A stretch of 64,000 nucleotides of DNA, from the NCBI GenBank assembly GCA_001940855.1, contig MSGS01000075.1, positions 62,001-126,000 on the forward strand, given 5' to 3'. Below the pieces are notes generated by a model that had not been told where the DNA came from, ran no database searches, and saw nothing but the letters and a program-made list of their open reading frames with translations. Positions 1 through 8,530 of this stretch are shown here, one piece after another. The position numbers and the translations under genes were made by a program. Each line of letters begins with the position of its first letter. Position 1 is the first letter of the stretch. The DNA is from Christensenellaceae bacterium Phil1. GTDB taxonomy: Bacteria; Bacillota; Clostridia; Christensenellales; CAG-138.

Positions 1-158
1 GCGATTTTATCGTCCGACCGTCCGCGGTATGCAGGCCCCGCATACAGGCTGGCCATTACCTGCGCGGCGTCCTGCCTGCTTGTGACAAGATAGAGCGATA
101 TTATTATAAACGCTAAAAAAAGATTTATTGCCCAGCCGTTCTTTGCGCGCCGCTTCAT
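1..158 (-). CDS. N-terminus of an exported or membrane-anchored protein, truncated by the window edge
   Basis: Only the first 52 codons are in the window; the gene continues past position 1. The ATG at 158 follows a good ribosome site (GGGGAGGG, 5 to 8 bases upstream). Residues 1-9 are basic (MKRRAKNGW) and residues 10-26 are hydrophobic, so this is a signal peptide or signal anchor. The visible end reads AYRGRSDDKIA. In clostridial polysaccharide deacetylases (PdaB type) a similar stretch directly precedes the catalytic LTFD motif, but that motif lies outside the window, so the family is only a guess. Confidence 0.45.
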   Translation of the reverse strand, partial: MKRRAKNGWAINLFLAFIIISLYLVTSRQDAAQVMASLYAGPAYRGRSDDKI

Positions 159-223
159 ATGCACCCTCCCCGTTCAAGCCGCATGGTATGCTTGATTTTA
201 TGATGCCGCGCCGCCATATATGC

Positions 224-248
224 AAAGGAGCGGCCGCTTGGCCGCCCC
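224..248 (-). terminator. GC-rich hairpin, probable terminator of the DegV gene
   Basis: A 9-bp inverted repeat (GGGGCGGCC / GGCCGCTCC read on the minus strand, one G-T pair) with a 4-base loop lies 17 bases after the stop of the DegV gene and is followed on the minus strand by TTT. The short T-run makes it a weaker terminator than others in the window. Confidence 0.5.
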
Positions 249-264
249 TTATCGATACGCTTTA

Positions 265-1110
265 TTATTTTCTTATGAACAGCACGCCCAGCGTCCTTGG
301 CCCGCAATGGGAGGACACGGTGCAGCCGGCATGGGTTTCGATTATTTCATCGAAGCTTTGATATTTTTCAATGGCCTCCCGCGCGGTTTCAACATCCCTC
401 TCAGGGCAATGCGGATGGGTTATGAATATGCGGTGATTACGGATATCCTCGCGCCCTTCAAGCCTGTCCTTAACGTATTTCTGTATGCACTTTTCAAAAG
501 AGCCGCGGTATTTGGTGCCTACGCGCATTTTGCCGTCCACGACCTCTATGCAGGGCTTTAGCTGCAATACGTTCGCGCCGAGCATGGTGACCGTTGAGCA
601 GCGGCCGCCCTTTGCCATGTAATCAAGCCTATCGAGTATAAAGCTTGCGTCAACGTTTGGCACAACGTCCGTTTCAAGCTCCTTTACTATGTCCTCCGCC
701 TTCATTCCGGCTTCGGCACGGAGCGCCGCTTCCATAACAACGTGGCCGTGGCCGCTTGAAAGGTTGCGCGAATCCACAACGTAAACGTTTTTATAATTCT
801 CCGCCGCTATGCGCGCATTCTGGTGGCAGGCGGAAAAGTCGCTTGAAATGTTTATGTGTATAACGGCGTCGTATTCGCGGCTGAGCTGAGCAAAGCGCGT
901 TTCGTAATCGTTCGGCGTTACGGCGGCGGTGGACGCAAGCGCCCCGCCCGCGGCAACGTGGGCAAAAATATCGTCCGGCGTTATCTCTACCCCGTCCCTG
1001 AGCGTTTTGCCGCCCAGCGTTATATACAGCGGGAACAGCTCTATATCGTGCTTTTCAAGCAGCTCCTTTGTCAGATCGCATGTGCTGTCCGACGTTATCT
1101 TGATAGCCAT
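265..1110 (-). CDS. DegV family protein (fatty-acid-binding)
   Basis: A 281-residue protein of normal DegV length. It opens with MAIKITSDSTCDL, the family's conserved N-terminal strand and the serine/threonine-rich loop that contacts the fatty-acid carboxylate, and it keeps SGHGHVVMEA in the middle and the C-terminal HCGPRTLGVLF stretch. DegV (FakB-like) proteins bind fatty acids, in some Firmicutes delivering them to the FakA kinase for phosphorylation; no FakA gene is nearby. The start is fixed by GGAGG 7 bases upstream of the ATG. It is transcribed alone, divergently from the creatininase-like gene. Confidence 0.9.
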   Translation of the reverse strand: MAIKITSDSTCDLTKELLEKHDIELFPLYITLGGKTLRDGVEITPDDIFAHVAAGGALASTAAVTPNDYETRFAQLSREYDAVIHINISSDFSACHQNARIAAENYKNVYVVDSRNLSSGHGHVVMEAALRAEAGMKAEDIVKELETDVVPNVDASFILDRLDYMAKGGRCSTVTMLGANVLQLKPCIEVVDGKMRVGTKYRGSFEKCIQKYVKDRLEGREDIRNHRIFITHPHCPERDVETAREAIEKYQSFDEIIETHAGCTVSSHCGPRTLGVLFIRK

Positions 1111-1160
1111 TTTGTGACCTCCGAAATTATTCCATAATAATTGTTGCCATTTTACAGCGC

Positions 1161-1292
1161 CAATATTAACGCAATATTAACACAATGCATTCCGCACAAA
1201 AAATAAAATTGACTTTACATTGCCCCTTTGGCGGTTTACAATCAATATTGAAAAGCCTGCATATGCTTGTATGCAGCGTATGGACAATATTG
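1161..1292. promoter_or_regulatory. Intergenic region with four CAATATT boxes and a dyad
   Basis: Between the divergent DegV and creatininase-like genes, CAATATTAAC occurs twice in tandem (1161-1170 and 1172-1181), and the palindrome CAATATTG occurs at 1243-1250 and 1285-1292. Between the last two sits a dyad with 7-bp arms, CTGCATA and TATGCAG (1257-1263 and 1270-1276). This arrangement suggests operator sites for one or two regulators. It is inferred from sequence pattern only. Confidence 0.4.
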
Positions 1293-1313
1293 CCGCGAAC
1301 AGGAGGAACACGA

Positions 1314-2093
1314 ATGCGACTTGCAAACTGCACCTGCCAAAGGGTAAACGATTATCTTAAAGAGCACGATTCCATAATGCTTGTGCTTGGCAGCACGGAA
1401 AACCACGGCCGCCATATGCCGCTGGGTACGGACACGATGATACCGGACAAAATTGCGGAGCTGACCGAAAAGCAGAGCCATATTATGATAGCGCCCACGC
1501 TGCCGTACGGCGCGACGGATTCGCTGATGGGCTTCCCCGGAACGATATCAATAGGCGTGGACGGGCTTTACGACATACTGACAAGAATAACGGACAGCCT
1601 TTACGAATACGGCTTCCGCCGCTTTATAATACTGAACGGCCACGGCGGCAATTCAAAAAGCATAGAGATGCTGGGAAAGCGTATGCACCCTCGCGGGGCA
1701 TATGTTGCCTGCCTTAACTGGTGGCTGATGGCGGGCGAGCTTAATCCGGACTGGGCCGGCGGGCACGGCGGCGCGGAGGAAACGGCGGGCGTAATGGCCG
1801 TTGATCCTTCGCTTATAGATTACGACCATATTGACGAGCCGCTCATAATGCAAAGCGACGTATGCGAGGCCATGCCCTCCACCGGCTGGGACAAGGTAAG
1901 CTTTATGGGCGCAACGGTGGTAATCCCAAGGAGAGCCATGAATTACAACGCAAACGGATGGTACGGCACGGATGCGCCCAACAAAGCCACCAAGGAATGG
2001 GGCGACAGGATGGTGCAAACCATGGCGGACTACGCAGCAAGGTTTATAGAAGAATTTGAAAAAGCAGAATTGCCCAAGGAGGAGCATAAATAA
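1314..2093 (+). CDS. Creatininase family amidohydrolase
   Basis: A 259-residue protein with the metal-binding signature of the creatininase superfamily: E29-N-H31-x2-H34 followed by PLGTD (D40), NGHGGN at 108-113 and GHGGAEET at 150-157. Family members are metal-dependent cyclic-amide or amide hydrolases (creatininase, MftE-type peptidases, formamide hydrolases); the substrate here is unknown. The frame is open further upstream, but the ATG at 1314 is preceded by AGGAGG with 8-base spacing, so this start is preferred. It overlaps the next gene by one base (TAATG) and is presumably co-transcribed with the M42 peptidase and the dipeptidase, suggesting a role in peptide or amide catabolism. Confidence 0.85.
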   Translation: MRLANCTCQRVNDYLKEHDSIMLVLGSTENHGRHMPLGTDTMIPDKIAELTEKQSHIMIAPTLPYGATDSLMGFPGTISIGVDGLYDILTRITDSLYEYGFRRFIILNGHGGNSKSIEMLGKRMHPRGAYVACLNWWLMAGELNPDWAGGHGGAEETAGVMAVDPSLIDYDHIDEPLIMQSDVCEAMPSTGWDKVSFMGATVVIPRRAMNYNANGWYGTDAPNKATKEWGDRMVQTMADYAARFIEEFEKAELPKEEHK

Positions 2094-3175
2094 TGGTAAA
2101 CGAAAGGGAGCTTGCTGTAATAAAGGCGCTTACGGAGGCCAAAGGCCCCAGCGGATTTGAGGACGAAGCGGTTGCCGCCGCGCGCGAAAGCCTATCGGAC
2201 ATTTGCGATTTTGAAGAGGACAGCCTTCGCAATCTTTATATATACAGGCGCGCGAACACGGGCAATAAGCCCGTGCTGATGCTTGACGCGCACAGCGACG
2301 AGGTGGGCTTCATAGTCCATTCCATCAAGCCTAACGGCACGCTGCGCTTCCTTGAGCTTGGCGGCTGGAGCAAAAACACCCTGCCCGGCACGCGCGTGCT
2401 TGTGCGCAATAAAGACGGCGAATGGATACGCGGCGCAATAGCGGCAAAGCCCCCGCATTTTTTAAGCGATGAGGAACGTGCGCAGAACAAGGTGCAAAGC
2501 GTATCAAATCTTGTTATAGACATTGGCGCCCGCAGCGCGGAGGAAGCCAAGGAAGCATTCGGCATACGCATAGGCGAACCCGCCGTGCCCGCAACCCCGT
2601 TTGAATACGACGAAGCGCGGGACATTATGTTCGGCAAGGGGTTCGACTGCCGCATAGGCTGTGCCGCGCTGATAGAGACAATGCGTCTTTTGAGCGGCAT
2701 GGAGCTGGACGTGGACGTTATAGGCGTATTGTCCGCGCAGGAAGAAGTAGGCGAGCGCGGCTGCAAGGTTGCCGTGAACAAGGTAAGGCCGAATATTGCA
2801 ATAGTTTACGAAGGCTGCCCCGCAGACGATACGTTCGGCGAAGCTTACGCCATGCAGACCATTATGAAAAAAGGCCCCATGCTCCGCTACATGGACAAAT
2901 CTGTTATATGCAACCCCCGCTTCCAGCGTTTTGCGCTTGATACGGCGGAGAAAAACGGCCTTATGGCGCAGGCGTCCGTGCGCGAAGGCGGCGGCAACAA
3001 CGCGGCCGTTATACAGGCGCAGCTTGCAGGCGCCCCCAGCATAGTTATGGGCGTTCCCGTGCGCTATATCCACGGCCCAAGCTGCATAACCACCTATACC
3101 GATTATGACGCCACGGTAAAGCTTGCCTGTGCGATAGCAAGGGCGCTGAACGCGGACATAATAAAATCATTCTGA
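2093..3175 (+). CDS. M42 family metallopeptidase (glutamyl aminopeptidase-like)
   Basis: A 360-residue cobalt/zinc aminopeptidase of the M42 family (PepA/FrvX/CelM). Visible hallmarks are LDAHSDEVGFIV with the first metal ligand, GKGFDCRIGC with the bridging aspartate, SAQEEVGERG with the catalytic Glu pair, and the late GPS stretch (IHGPSCITT). Such enzymes trim N-terminal residues from peptides in the cytoplasm, usually as dodecamers. Its start codon overlaps the upstream stop by one base, so translation is probably coupled. It sits between an amidase and a D-Ala-D-Ala dipeptidase, consistent with a peptide-scavenging operon. Confidence 0.92.
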   Translation: MVNERELAVIKALTEAKGPSGFEDEAVAAARESLSDICDFEEDSLRNLYIYRRANTGNKPVLMLDAHSDEVGFIVHSIKPNGTLRFLELGGWSKNTLPGTRVLVRNKDGEWIRGAIAAKPPHFLSDEERAQNKVQSVSNLVIDIGARSAEEAKEAFGIRIGEPAVPATPFEYDEARDIMFGKGFDCRIGCAALIETMRLLSGMELDVDVIGVLSAQEEVGERGCKVAVNKVRPNIAIVYEGCPADDTFGEAYAMQTIMKKGPMLRYMDKSVICNPRFQRFALDTAEKNGLMAQASVREGGGNNAAVIQAQLAGAPSIVMGVPVRYIHGPSCITTYTDYDATVKLACAIARALNADIIKSF

Positions 3176-3191
3176 AAAAGAGGCGAAGCAT

Positions 3192-3836
3192 ATGAACACG
3201 AGCACAGCCGGAATACCCAAGGCAGGGCTGCCGGAAGGCTTTGTATACATTGACGAGTTGATAGAGGACTGCATAATAGACGCAAAATACGCGGGCTCGG
3301 ACAACTTTATGGGCCGCCCCGCCGCGGGCTACGAGCAGCCGCTGGTGGTAATGAGCCGCGAACTTGCGGACTGCTGCATAAAGGCGGCGGATACGCTGCG
3401 CAAGCAGGGCTACATAATGAAGTTCTTTGACGCATACCGCCCGCAGAGCGCGGTGGACGATTTCTGCCGCTGGGGTGATGATCTTAAGGACATCCGCCGC
3501 AAGAGCGTGCATTACCCAAACATTGACAAGGCCGAAATATTCGACCAGGGCTATATTGCCCGCCGCTCCGGCCACACCCGCGCGAAGGCCGTTGACTTGA
3601 CGATAGTGGATATGCACACGCATCAGGAGCTGGATATGGGTTCCATATTCGATTATATGGATTCCCGCTCCAACCACGGCGCGACCGGCCTCACCCCGCA
3701 GCAGGAGAAGAACCGCGCCATACTGCGCGACGCCATGCTCGGCGCGGGCATGACGCTTTATGAGGGCGAATGGTGGCACTACAACGTCAACCCCGAACCC
3801 TACCCCGATACATTTTTCAACTTCCCGATAAAGTAA
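3192..3836 (+). CDS. M15-type D-alanyl-D-alanine dipeptidase (VanX/DdpX-like)
   Basis: A 214-residue protein with the VanX active-site set: FDAYRPQ (catalytic Arg83), SGHTRAKAVDLT (zinc ligands His128 and Asp135) and EGEWWHY (Glu193 catalytic base, His196 zinc ligand). Relatives hydrolyse free D-Ala-D-Ala for cell-wall recycling or nutrition, or for vancomycin resistance. No vanA/vanH/vanRS genes are near, and it follows two other hydrolases in one run, so a catabolic role is more likely. The usual SxHxxG glycine is replaced by alanine. A terminator follows at once. Confidence 0.88.
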   Translation: MNTSTAGIPKAGLPEGFVYIDELIEDCIIDAKYAGSDNFMGRPAAGYEQPLVVMSRELADCCIKAADTLRKQGYIMKFFDAYRPQSAVDDFCRWGDDLKDIRRKSVHYPNIDKAEIFDQGYIARRSGHTRAKAVDLTIVDMHTHQELDMGSIFDYMDSRSNHGATGLTPQQEKNRAILRDAMLGAGMTLYEGEWWHYNVNPEPYPDTFFNFPIK

Positions 3837-3845
3837 GGCATATGA

Positions 3846-3875
3846 AAAAGGAGCGGCAGATTTGCCGCTCCTTTT
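3846..3875. terminator. Bidirectional rho-independent terminator
   Basis: AAAAGGAGCGGCA and its complement TTGCCGCTCCTTTT form a perfect GC-rich stem with a very short loop between the convergent dipeptidase and thioredoxin genes. A/T runs on both sides allow it to work in both directions. Confidence 0.85.
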
Positions 3876-3893
3876 AAGCTGCTCTTATTCTGT

Positions 3894-4211
3894 TCAGCCC
3901 ATTATTTCGTCTATGGCGTCCGCATATTCTTCCTTATCGCGCGCGCCGACAAGGCGGTTCATCTCCTGCCCGTCCTTAAAAAGTATAACGCAGGGAATGC
4001 TCATTATGCGGAAGCGTTTGGCAAGGTCAATTTCGTCGTCAACGTTTACCTTGCATATATCCGCGCGGCCGTCATAATCCTCGCCAAGCTCCTCCATAAC
4101 GGGGCCTATCATGCGGCACGGGCCGCACCAGCTTGCCCAAAAATCCACAAGCACGGGCCTTGACGCATTTGTTGCCGCTTCAAAATCGGCGGCGGTAAGA
4201 TGCTTTACCAT
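3894..4211 (-). CDS. trxA: Thioredoxin
   Basis: A 105-residue thioredoxin with WASWCGPC (redox Cys29 and Cys32), the preceding VDFWA strand and the cis-proline loop MSIPCVILF. It reduces protein disulfides in the cytoplasm. It is the last gene of a minus-strand run that starts at aspS and includes the RseC-like redox protein, and is closed by the shared terminator. A good ribosome site (GGAGGAAG) precedes the ATG. Confidence 0.96.
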   Translation of the reverse strand: MVKHLTAADFEAATNASRPVLVDFWASWCGPCRMIGPVMEELGEDYDGRADICKVNVDDEIDLAKRFRIMSIPCVILFKDGQEMNRLVGARDKEEYADAIDEIMG

Positions 4212-4246
4212 TGTTCTTCCTCCTTTTGTGTTTATTCTTTTTTTAT

Positions 4247-4669
4247 TTATTCTTTGCCTTCTTCGTTTACAAAGGCGGTCATTCGGGGCTTAAATTCGTT
4301 CATTTTAGCGAATTTCGGCTCCAGCTTTTTAAGTATAAGGAAGCTCAGCCCGCTCAGCGCAACGCCGCCTATCGCGGCATATATCTCGCCAAAGCGGGAG
4401 CCTGCCGCAACGCCCAGTATAAGCCCTATTATAGGAATGCCGTATACTATGGCGCTGGCTTTGAGCACGGTGTTTGCATGCATGTCTATATACACCTCGT
4501 CGCCCTTCTTTGCGCCGAGAGTATTGTCCATTTCTATATCCGCCTCGTTAGAGCCGAAGCGGAAGCATGCGTTGCAGTGGCCGCAGGCATCCGTTTTTTT
4601 GAAGCGCACAGTGGCCCTTTTGCCGTTCGCTTCAACAACTATGCCCTTTTGCCTTACGTCCTCACTCAT
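4247..4669 (-). CDS. SoxR-reducing system protein RseC family
   Basis: A 140-residue protein with the RseC/MucC layout: an N-terminal domain carrying a cysteine cluster (ACGHCNACFRFG, near residues 29-40), then two hydrophobic helices (about 70-90 and 95-115) with a glycine-rich link, and a charged tail. RseC proteins in other bacteria belong to the Rsx/Rnf-associated system that reduces SoxR; in Clostridia the family often occurs alone and its role is unclear. It overlaps the end of aspS by 8 bases and lies just upstream of trxA, so it is probably co-transcribed with both. Confidence 0.8.
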   Translation of the reverse strand: MSEDVRQKGIVVEANGKRATVRFKKTDACGHCNACFRFGSNEADIEMDNTLGAKKGDEVYIDMHANTVLKASAIVYGIPIIGLILGVAAGSRFGEIYAAIGGVALSGLSFLILKKLEPKFAKMNEFKPRMTAFVNEEGKE

Positions 4670-6437
4670 CTATGTCCACCTTTATATGCAGTTCCTCAAG
4701 CTGCCTGTCCGTTACCGTTCCAGGCGCGCCCATCAGAATATCCTGCGCGTTCTTGTTCATGGGGAACGGTATTATTTCCCTTATGCTGTCCTCGCCCGCA
4801 AGCAGCATAACCATTCTGTCCACGCCAGGGGCTATGCCGGCATGGGGCGGCGCGCCGTAGCAGAACGCGTTGTACATGGCGGGGAACTTTTTCTTCACGT
4901 CCTCTTCGCCAAGGCGCACAAGACGGAACGCCTCTATCATTATTTCGGGGTCGTGATTTCGCACAGCGCCGGAAGAAAGCTCTATACCGTTGCAAACAAG
5001 GTCGTACTGCTGCGCGGTTATGGTGAGCGGGTCTATTTCGCCCGCAATGGCCTTCCTCAGCGTTTCCGCGCCGCCGCCGGGCATGGAGAACGGATTATGG
5101 CAGAATTCAAGCTCGCCGGATTCTTCGCCTATTTCATACATCGGGAAATCGACCACCCAGCAGAATTCATAGCGTTCCTTGTCCATATGACCGGGTACCA
5201 GCGCACCGAGCATTTTGCGCATGACTCCGGCGGTTTTCTGCGCGGCAGACTTTTTGCCCGCAGCTATGCCGATAAGCGTTCCCGGAGTGAGGCCGAGCGC
5301 TTCAACTACAGCATCGTGGTGCGGAGTCATGAACTTGGCGACGCCTCCGGCGAAGCTGCCGTCCGCCTCCACCTTGAACCAATAGGGCTTGGAGCCGGCC
5401 TGCACCTCAACATCGGCGCACAGCTTGTCTATATGCTTTCTGGTCAGCTCGCAGCCGCTGCAGGCTATGGCCTTAACGGTGTTGCCCTCGGCAAAGGGAG
5501 CAAATTCGCTGCCAGCTACCAGCTTAGTTATGTCCTGTATCCTCAAATCTATGCGGTAATCCGGCTTATCCGTGCCGAACTGTTCCAGCGCATCGTTATA
5601 GGCTATGCGCTTGAACGGCGCGGAGGAGGCCACGTTATACGTTCCGTATTTTGCGAAAATGGGCGGCAGAACGTCCTCTATTACGGAGAAAACATCCTCC
5701 TGCGAGGCAAAGGCCATTTCCATATCCAGCTGATAGAATTCGCCGGGGCTTCTGTCCCCGCGGGCGTCCTCGTCACGGAAGCAGGGGGCAATCTGGAAAT
5801 ACCTATCGAAGCCGGAGGTCATCAAAAGCTGCTTAAACTGCTGCGGCGCCTGCGGCAGGGCATAGAACTTGCCGGGGTGCTTCCTTGCGGGCACAAGATA
5901 GTCCCTTGCGCCTTCGGGGCTGGATGCGGTAAGTATGGGCGTGGTTATTTCAAGGAAGTTATGTTCAAGCATGGCCTTCCTGAGCGCAGCTATAACGTTG
6001 CAGCGCAGAATTATATTGTTCTTGACTTCGGGGTTCCTCAAATCAAGATAGCGGTATTTAAGCCGCTGCGTTTCATCCGCTTCGCGGCTGCGGTTTATTT
6101 CAAAGGGCAGCTCGTTATAAATGCAGCGGCCAAGTATCTCTATCTTTTCGGGTACGACCTCTATTTCGCCGGTGGGCTGCTTGGCGTTCTTGCTTGCGCG
6201 CTCGCGCACGGTACCGGTAACGGAGATGGTGGATTCCTTATTGATGCCCTTTATAATGTTCATCATCTCTTCGGTTTCTATGACTATCTGCGTTGTGCCG
6301 TAAAAATCGCGCAGCACCACAAAGGCGAAGTTGCTGCCCACTACGCGGACGTTTTCCATCCAGCCCGCAAGCGTAACGCGCTCGTTCACGTTGCCGAGCC
6401 TAAGCTCGCCGCAGGTATGGGTTCGTGACTGTATCAT
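4662..6437 (-). CDS. aspS: Aspartyl-tRNA synthetase
   Basis: A 591-residue class IIb synthetase of bacterial type. The N-terminal OB-fold anticodon-binding domain (RVTLAGWMENVRVVG) is followed by motif 2 (FRDEDARGDRSPGEFYQLD), the bacterial GAD insertion, and motif 3 near the end (GIAPGVDRMVML). It charges tRNA-Asp. It follows hisS by 49 bases on the same strand, a common hisS-aspS order in Firmicutes, so it may be expressed from the hisS T-box leader. The GGSR-type loop cannot tell whether the enzyme also charges tRNA-Asn. Confidence 0.97.
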   Translation of the reverse strand: MIQSRTHTCGELRLGNVNERVTLAGWMENVRVVGSNFAFVVLRDFYGTTQIVIETEEMMNIIKGINKESTISVTGTVRERASKNAKQPTGEIEVVPEKIEILGRCIYNELPFEINRSREADETQRLKYRYLDLRNPEVKNNIILRCNVIAALRKAMLEHNFLEITTPILTASSPEGARDYLVPARKHPGKFYALPQAPQQFKQLLMTSGFDRYFQIAPCFRDEDARGDRSPGEFYQLDMEMAFASQEDVFSVIEDVLPPIFAKYGTYNVASSAPFKRIAYNDALEQFGTDKPDYRIDLRIQDITKLVAGSEFAPFAEGNTVKAIACSGCELTRKHIDKLCADVEVQAGSKPYWFKVEADGSFAGGVAKFMTPHHDAVVEALGLTPGTLIGIAAGKKSAAQKTAGVMRKMLGALVPGHMDKERYEFCWVVDFPMYEIGEESGELEFCHNPFSMPGGGAETLRKAIAGEIDPLTITAQQYDLVCNGIELSSGAVRNHDPEIMIEAFRLVRLGEEDVKKKFPAMYNAFCYGAPPHAGIAPGVDRMVMLLAGEDSIREIIPFPMNKNAQDILMGAPGTVTDRQLEELHIKVDIDE

Positions 6438-6486
6438 TATCCTGTATGCTCCTTAATAAATTATTCTGTATTTTTCGCTTTTCAGC

Positions 6487-7749
6487 TTATTTAACCAATT
6501 CAGCGGCCTTTTCGGCAAAGCCCTCTATGCCAAGCGCCGTCTCCGTGCCGTCCGCCATGTTTTTCAGCTTTATTACGCCGTTTTTAACCTCGTCCTCGCC
6601 TATCACGGCAACAAAGCGCGCTTTAAGCTTGTCTGCATACTTAAACTGCGCCTTGAAGCTGCGGCCAACGTGGTCAAATTCGGTCTTTACGCCGTGCTTT
6701 CTAAGCTCTCCCGCAAGCTTCAGTCCAACGTTCCTTGCTTCGTCCCCAACGGGTGCAATGTATACGTCCACAAGGTTGGGTTCGGGTATGGGGTTGAAGC
6801 TTTCCGCAACCAGCAGCAGCCTTTCCATGCCCATGCCGAAGCCGACAGCGTTCATCTTCGGCCCGCCAAGCTGCTCGATTAGTCCATCATACCTGCCTCC
6901 GCCGCACACCGTGCCGGTATACGCGCCTTCGGTAGAAACAAGCTCGAACACGGTTTTCGTGTAATAATCAAGCCCGCGCACTATCATGGGATCAACTTCG
7001 TATTCTATGCCCAGCGCATCAAGGGAGGCTTTAAGCTCCTCAAAGTGCGCCTGACATTCGGGGCAAAGATAATCAAGCACCTTGGGTGCTGCCGCCGCTA
7101 TTTCGCCGCAGCGTTTTTCCTTGCAGTCCAGTATTCTGAGCGGGTTCTTTTCATAGCGCGTTTTGCAGGTTTCACAAAGCTCATCGTAATTCGCCTTAAG
7201 ATATTCCTTCAGCGCGGCGTTATACTTTGGCCTGCATTCGGGGCAGCCTATGCTGTTTATTTTGGCCTTTACGCTCTTTATGCCAAGTTCGTTCAGTATG
7301 CTTATAGCAAGGGAGATAACCTCCGCATCCGCGCTGGCCCTGGGCGCGCCGAAAACCTCCACGCCGAACTGATGATGCTCCCTCAGCCTGCCCGCCTGCG
7401 GCTTTTCGTAGCGGAAAACGGGGCAATAAAGATAGAACATCTTTGTGGGCTGCGCGTCGGCAAAAAGCTTGTTTTCAAGGAACATGCGCACAGCGCCCGC
7501 CGTGCCCTCCGGCTTCAGCGTTACGGAACGGTCTCCCTTATCGGTAAAGGTATACATTTCCTTTTGCACAATGTCCGTTGTGTCTCCCACGCCGCGGGCA
7601 AAAAGCTCCGTATGCTCCAGCACCGGCGTGCGGGTTTCGCGGTAGCCGAATTCCGCGCAAGCGCTGCGCATAAGCTTTTCGATATACTGCCATTTGTAGC
7701 TTTCCTTAGGGGTAACGTCCTTCATGCCCTTAGGCGCCTGAATCTGCAT
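6487..7749 (-). CDS. hisS: Histidyl-tRNA synthetase
   Basis: A 420-residue class II synthetase. It starts [14 protein letters not shown], the usual HisRS N-terminus, and contains the histidine-specific motifs [11 protein letters not shown] and GGGRYDGL plus [11 protein letters not shown] (motif 3), and a C-terminal anticodon-binding domain. A cysteine-rich insertion ([21 protein letters not shown]) resembles the zinc-ribbon-like insertion of some clostridial HisRS. A T-box leader directly upstream links its expression to uncharged tRNA-His. The ATG has AGAGGTG 5 bases upstream. Confidence 0.97.
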   Translation of the reverse strand: MQIQAPKGMKDVTPKESYKWQYIEKLMRSACAEFGYRETRTPVLEHTELFARGVGDTTDIVQKEMYTFTDKGDRSVTLKPEGTAGAVRMFLENKLFADAQPTKMFYLYCPVFRYEKPQAGRLREHHQFGVEVFGAPRASADAEVISLAISILNELGIKSVKAKINSIGCPECRPKYNAALKEYLKANYDELCETCKTRYEKNPLRILDCKEKRCGEIAAAAPKVLDYLCPECQAHFEELKASLDALGIEYEVDPMIVRGLDYYTKTVFELVSTEGAYTGTVCGGGRYDGLIEQLGGPKMNAVGFGMGMERLLLVAESFNPIPEPNLVDVYIAPVGDEARNVGLKLAGELRKHGVKTEFDHVGRSFKAQFKYADKLKARFVAVIGEDEVKNGVIKLKNMADGTETALGIEGFAEKAAELVK

Positions 7750-7773
7750 AATACACCTCTTTCATATTTCTCT

Positions 7774-8015
7774 TATAAAAATAGGGTTCTCCATCCTTAA
7801 ACAGGGACGGGGAACCCGCGGTACCACCCTTATTGAGCATAATAAAATGCTCCGCTCGCGCCCCATAACGCGGGGCGACCGTCCGCCATTTCCTGCGGAA
7901 GGCTCATAAGACGTCCTTCACCATATGCCCTGTTCGCGGCGGCTTCCAGCCACGGCCTGCCTTCTCTTGTGCGAACGCAATACGGCTACATCCTTATTCA
8001 TTGCCTATCAAATTA
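7774..8015 (-). ncRNA. T-box leader upstream of hisS
   Basis: The 5' leader of hisS contains the T-box core AAGGGTGGTACCGCGG (7815-7831), the antiterminator side that pairs with the NCCA end of uncharged tRNA. It is followed by a competing terminator: GGGTTCCCCGTCC pairs with GGATGGAGAACCC and is followed by TATTTTT (7774-7817). A Stem III-like hairpin (GAGCAT/ATGCTC) precedes the core. A CAT triplet at 7925-7927 is the best candidate His specifier codon, but it was placed by eye. Low charged tRNA-His should permit read-through into hisS. Confidence 0.9.
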
Positions 8016-8016
8016 T

Positions 8017-8045
8017 ATAATAGCATCACTAACGCCGCTTGTCAA
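8017..8045 (-). promoter_or_regulatory. Promoter of the hisS T-box transcript
   Basis: TTGACA (8040-8045) and TATTAT (8017-8022) are separated by exactly 17 bases on the minus strand, placing the transcript start near 8010, just upstream of the T-box Stem I. Confidence 0.8.
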
Positions 8046-8080
8046 CGCGCGTATGCCGCTTATATGCCGATTTTTCTATG

Positions 8081-8530
8081 TTATTCGCCCTTCTCTGCGG
8101 CCCTGCGCCCGAGCTCCTCCTCGCGCTCCTTTTCAAGCATCAGCTTTGAATAATCAACAAAGCCGCGCGGGTCGTCCACCCACAGCCTTTCCATATTGTA
8201 ATACTCCCTTTCTTCGGGATAGAATATGTGCACCAATATGCTGCCGAAGTCAATAACTATCCAGCGGCCTTCGCTGTATCCTTCTATGCGCCTTACGCTA
8301 AGACCCATTCCTTCGGCCTTTTCTTCAATTTCGTCGCAAAGCGCCTTCACCTGCGCCGTTGCCCGGCCGGAGCATACCACAAACCAGTCCGCTATTATGG
8401 TTCTGTCCCCAACGTGTATGGCCATTATGTCCTGCGCCTTTTTATTATAAAGCGCGTCGCATATCATCATCGCCTGGCGGCGGATGTTTTCTTCGTCCTG
8501 TGCATCTATCGCGTTAAAAAATTCGCTCAT
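8081..8530 (-). CDS. rsfS: Ribosome silencing factor RsfS
   Basis: A 149-residue member of the RsfS/Iojap family. Core motifs are ADWFVVCSGRATAQVKALCDEIEEK, EGYSEGRWIVIDFGSILVHIF and the RLWVDDPR-type end. RsfS binds ribosomal protein uL14 and blocks subunit joining when nutrients are scarce. It overlaps the end of nadD-yqeK by 4 bases (ATGA) with an AAAGGAG ribosome site, giving the nadD-yqeK-rsfS order typical of Firmicutes. Confidence 0.95.
   Translation of the reverse strand: MSEFFNAIDAQDEENIRRQAMMICDALYNKKAQDIMAIHVGDRTIIADWFVVCSGRATAQVKALCDEIEEKAEGMGLSVRRIEGYSEGRWIVIDFGSILVHIFYPEEREYYNMERLWVDDPRGFVDYSKLMLEKEREEELGRRAAEKGE

Noticed and set aside
3192..3836. Vancomycin-resistance vanX
   Set aside because: The active-site residues fit the family, but vanA/vanH/vanRS are absent and the gene is in a peptidase operon, so only a VanX-like dipeptidase is claimed.
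4200..6428. A 742-codon + strand frame across rseC-like and aspS
   Set aside because: It lies antisense to two clear genes and shows no domain; leucine/histidine/alanine-rich shadow composition.
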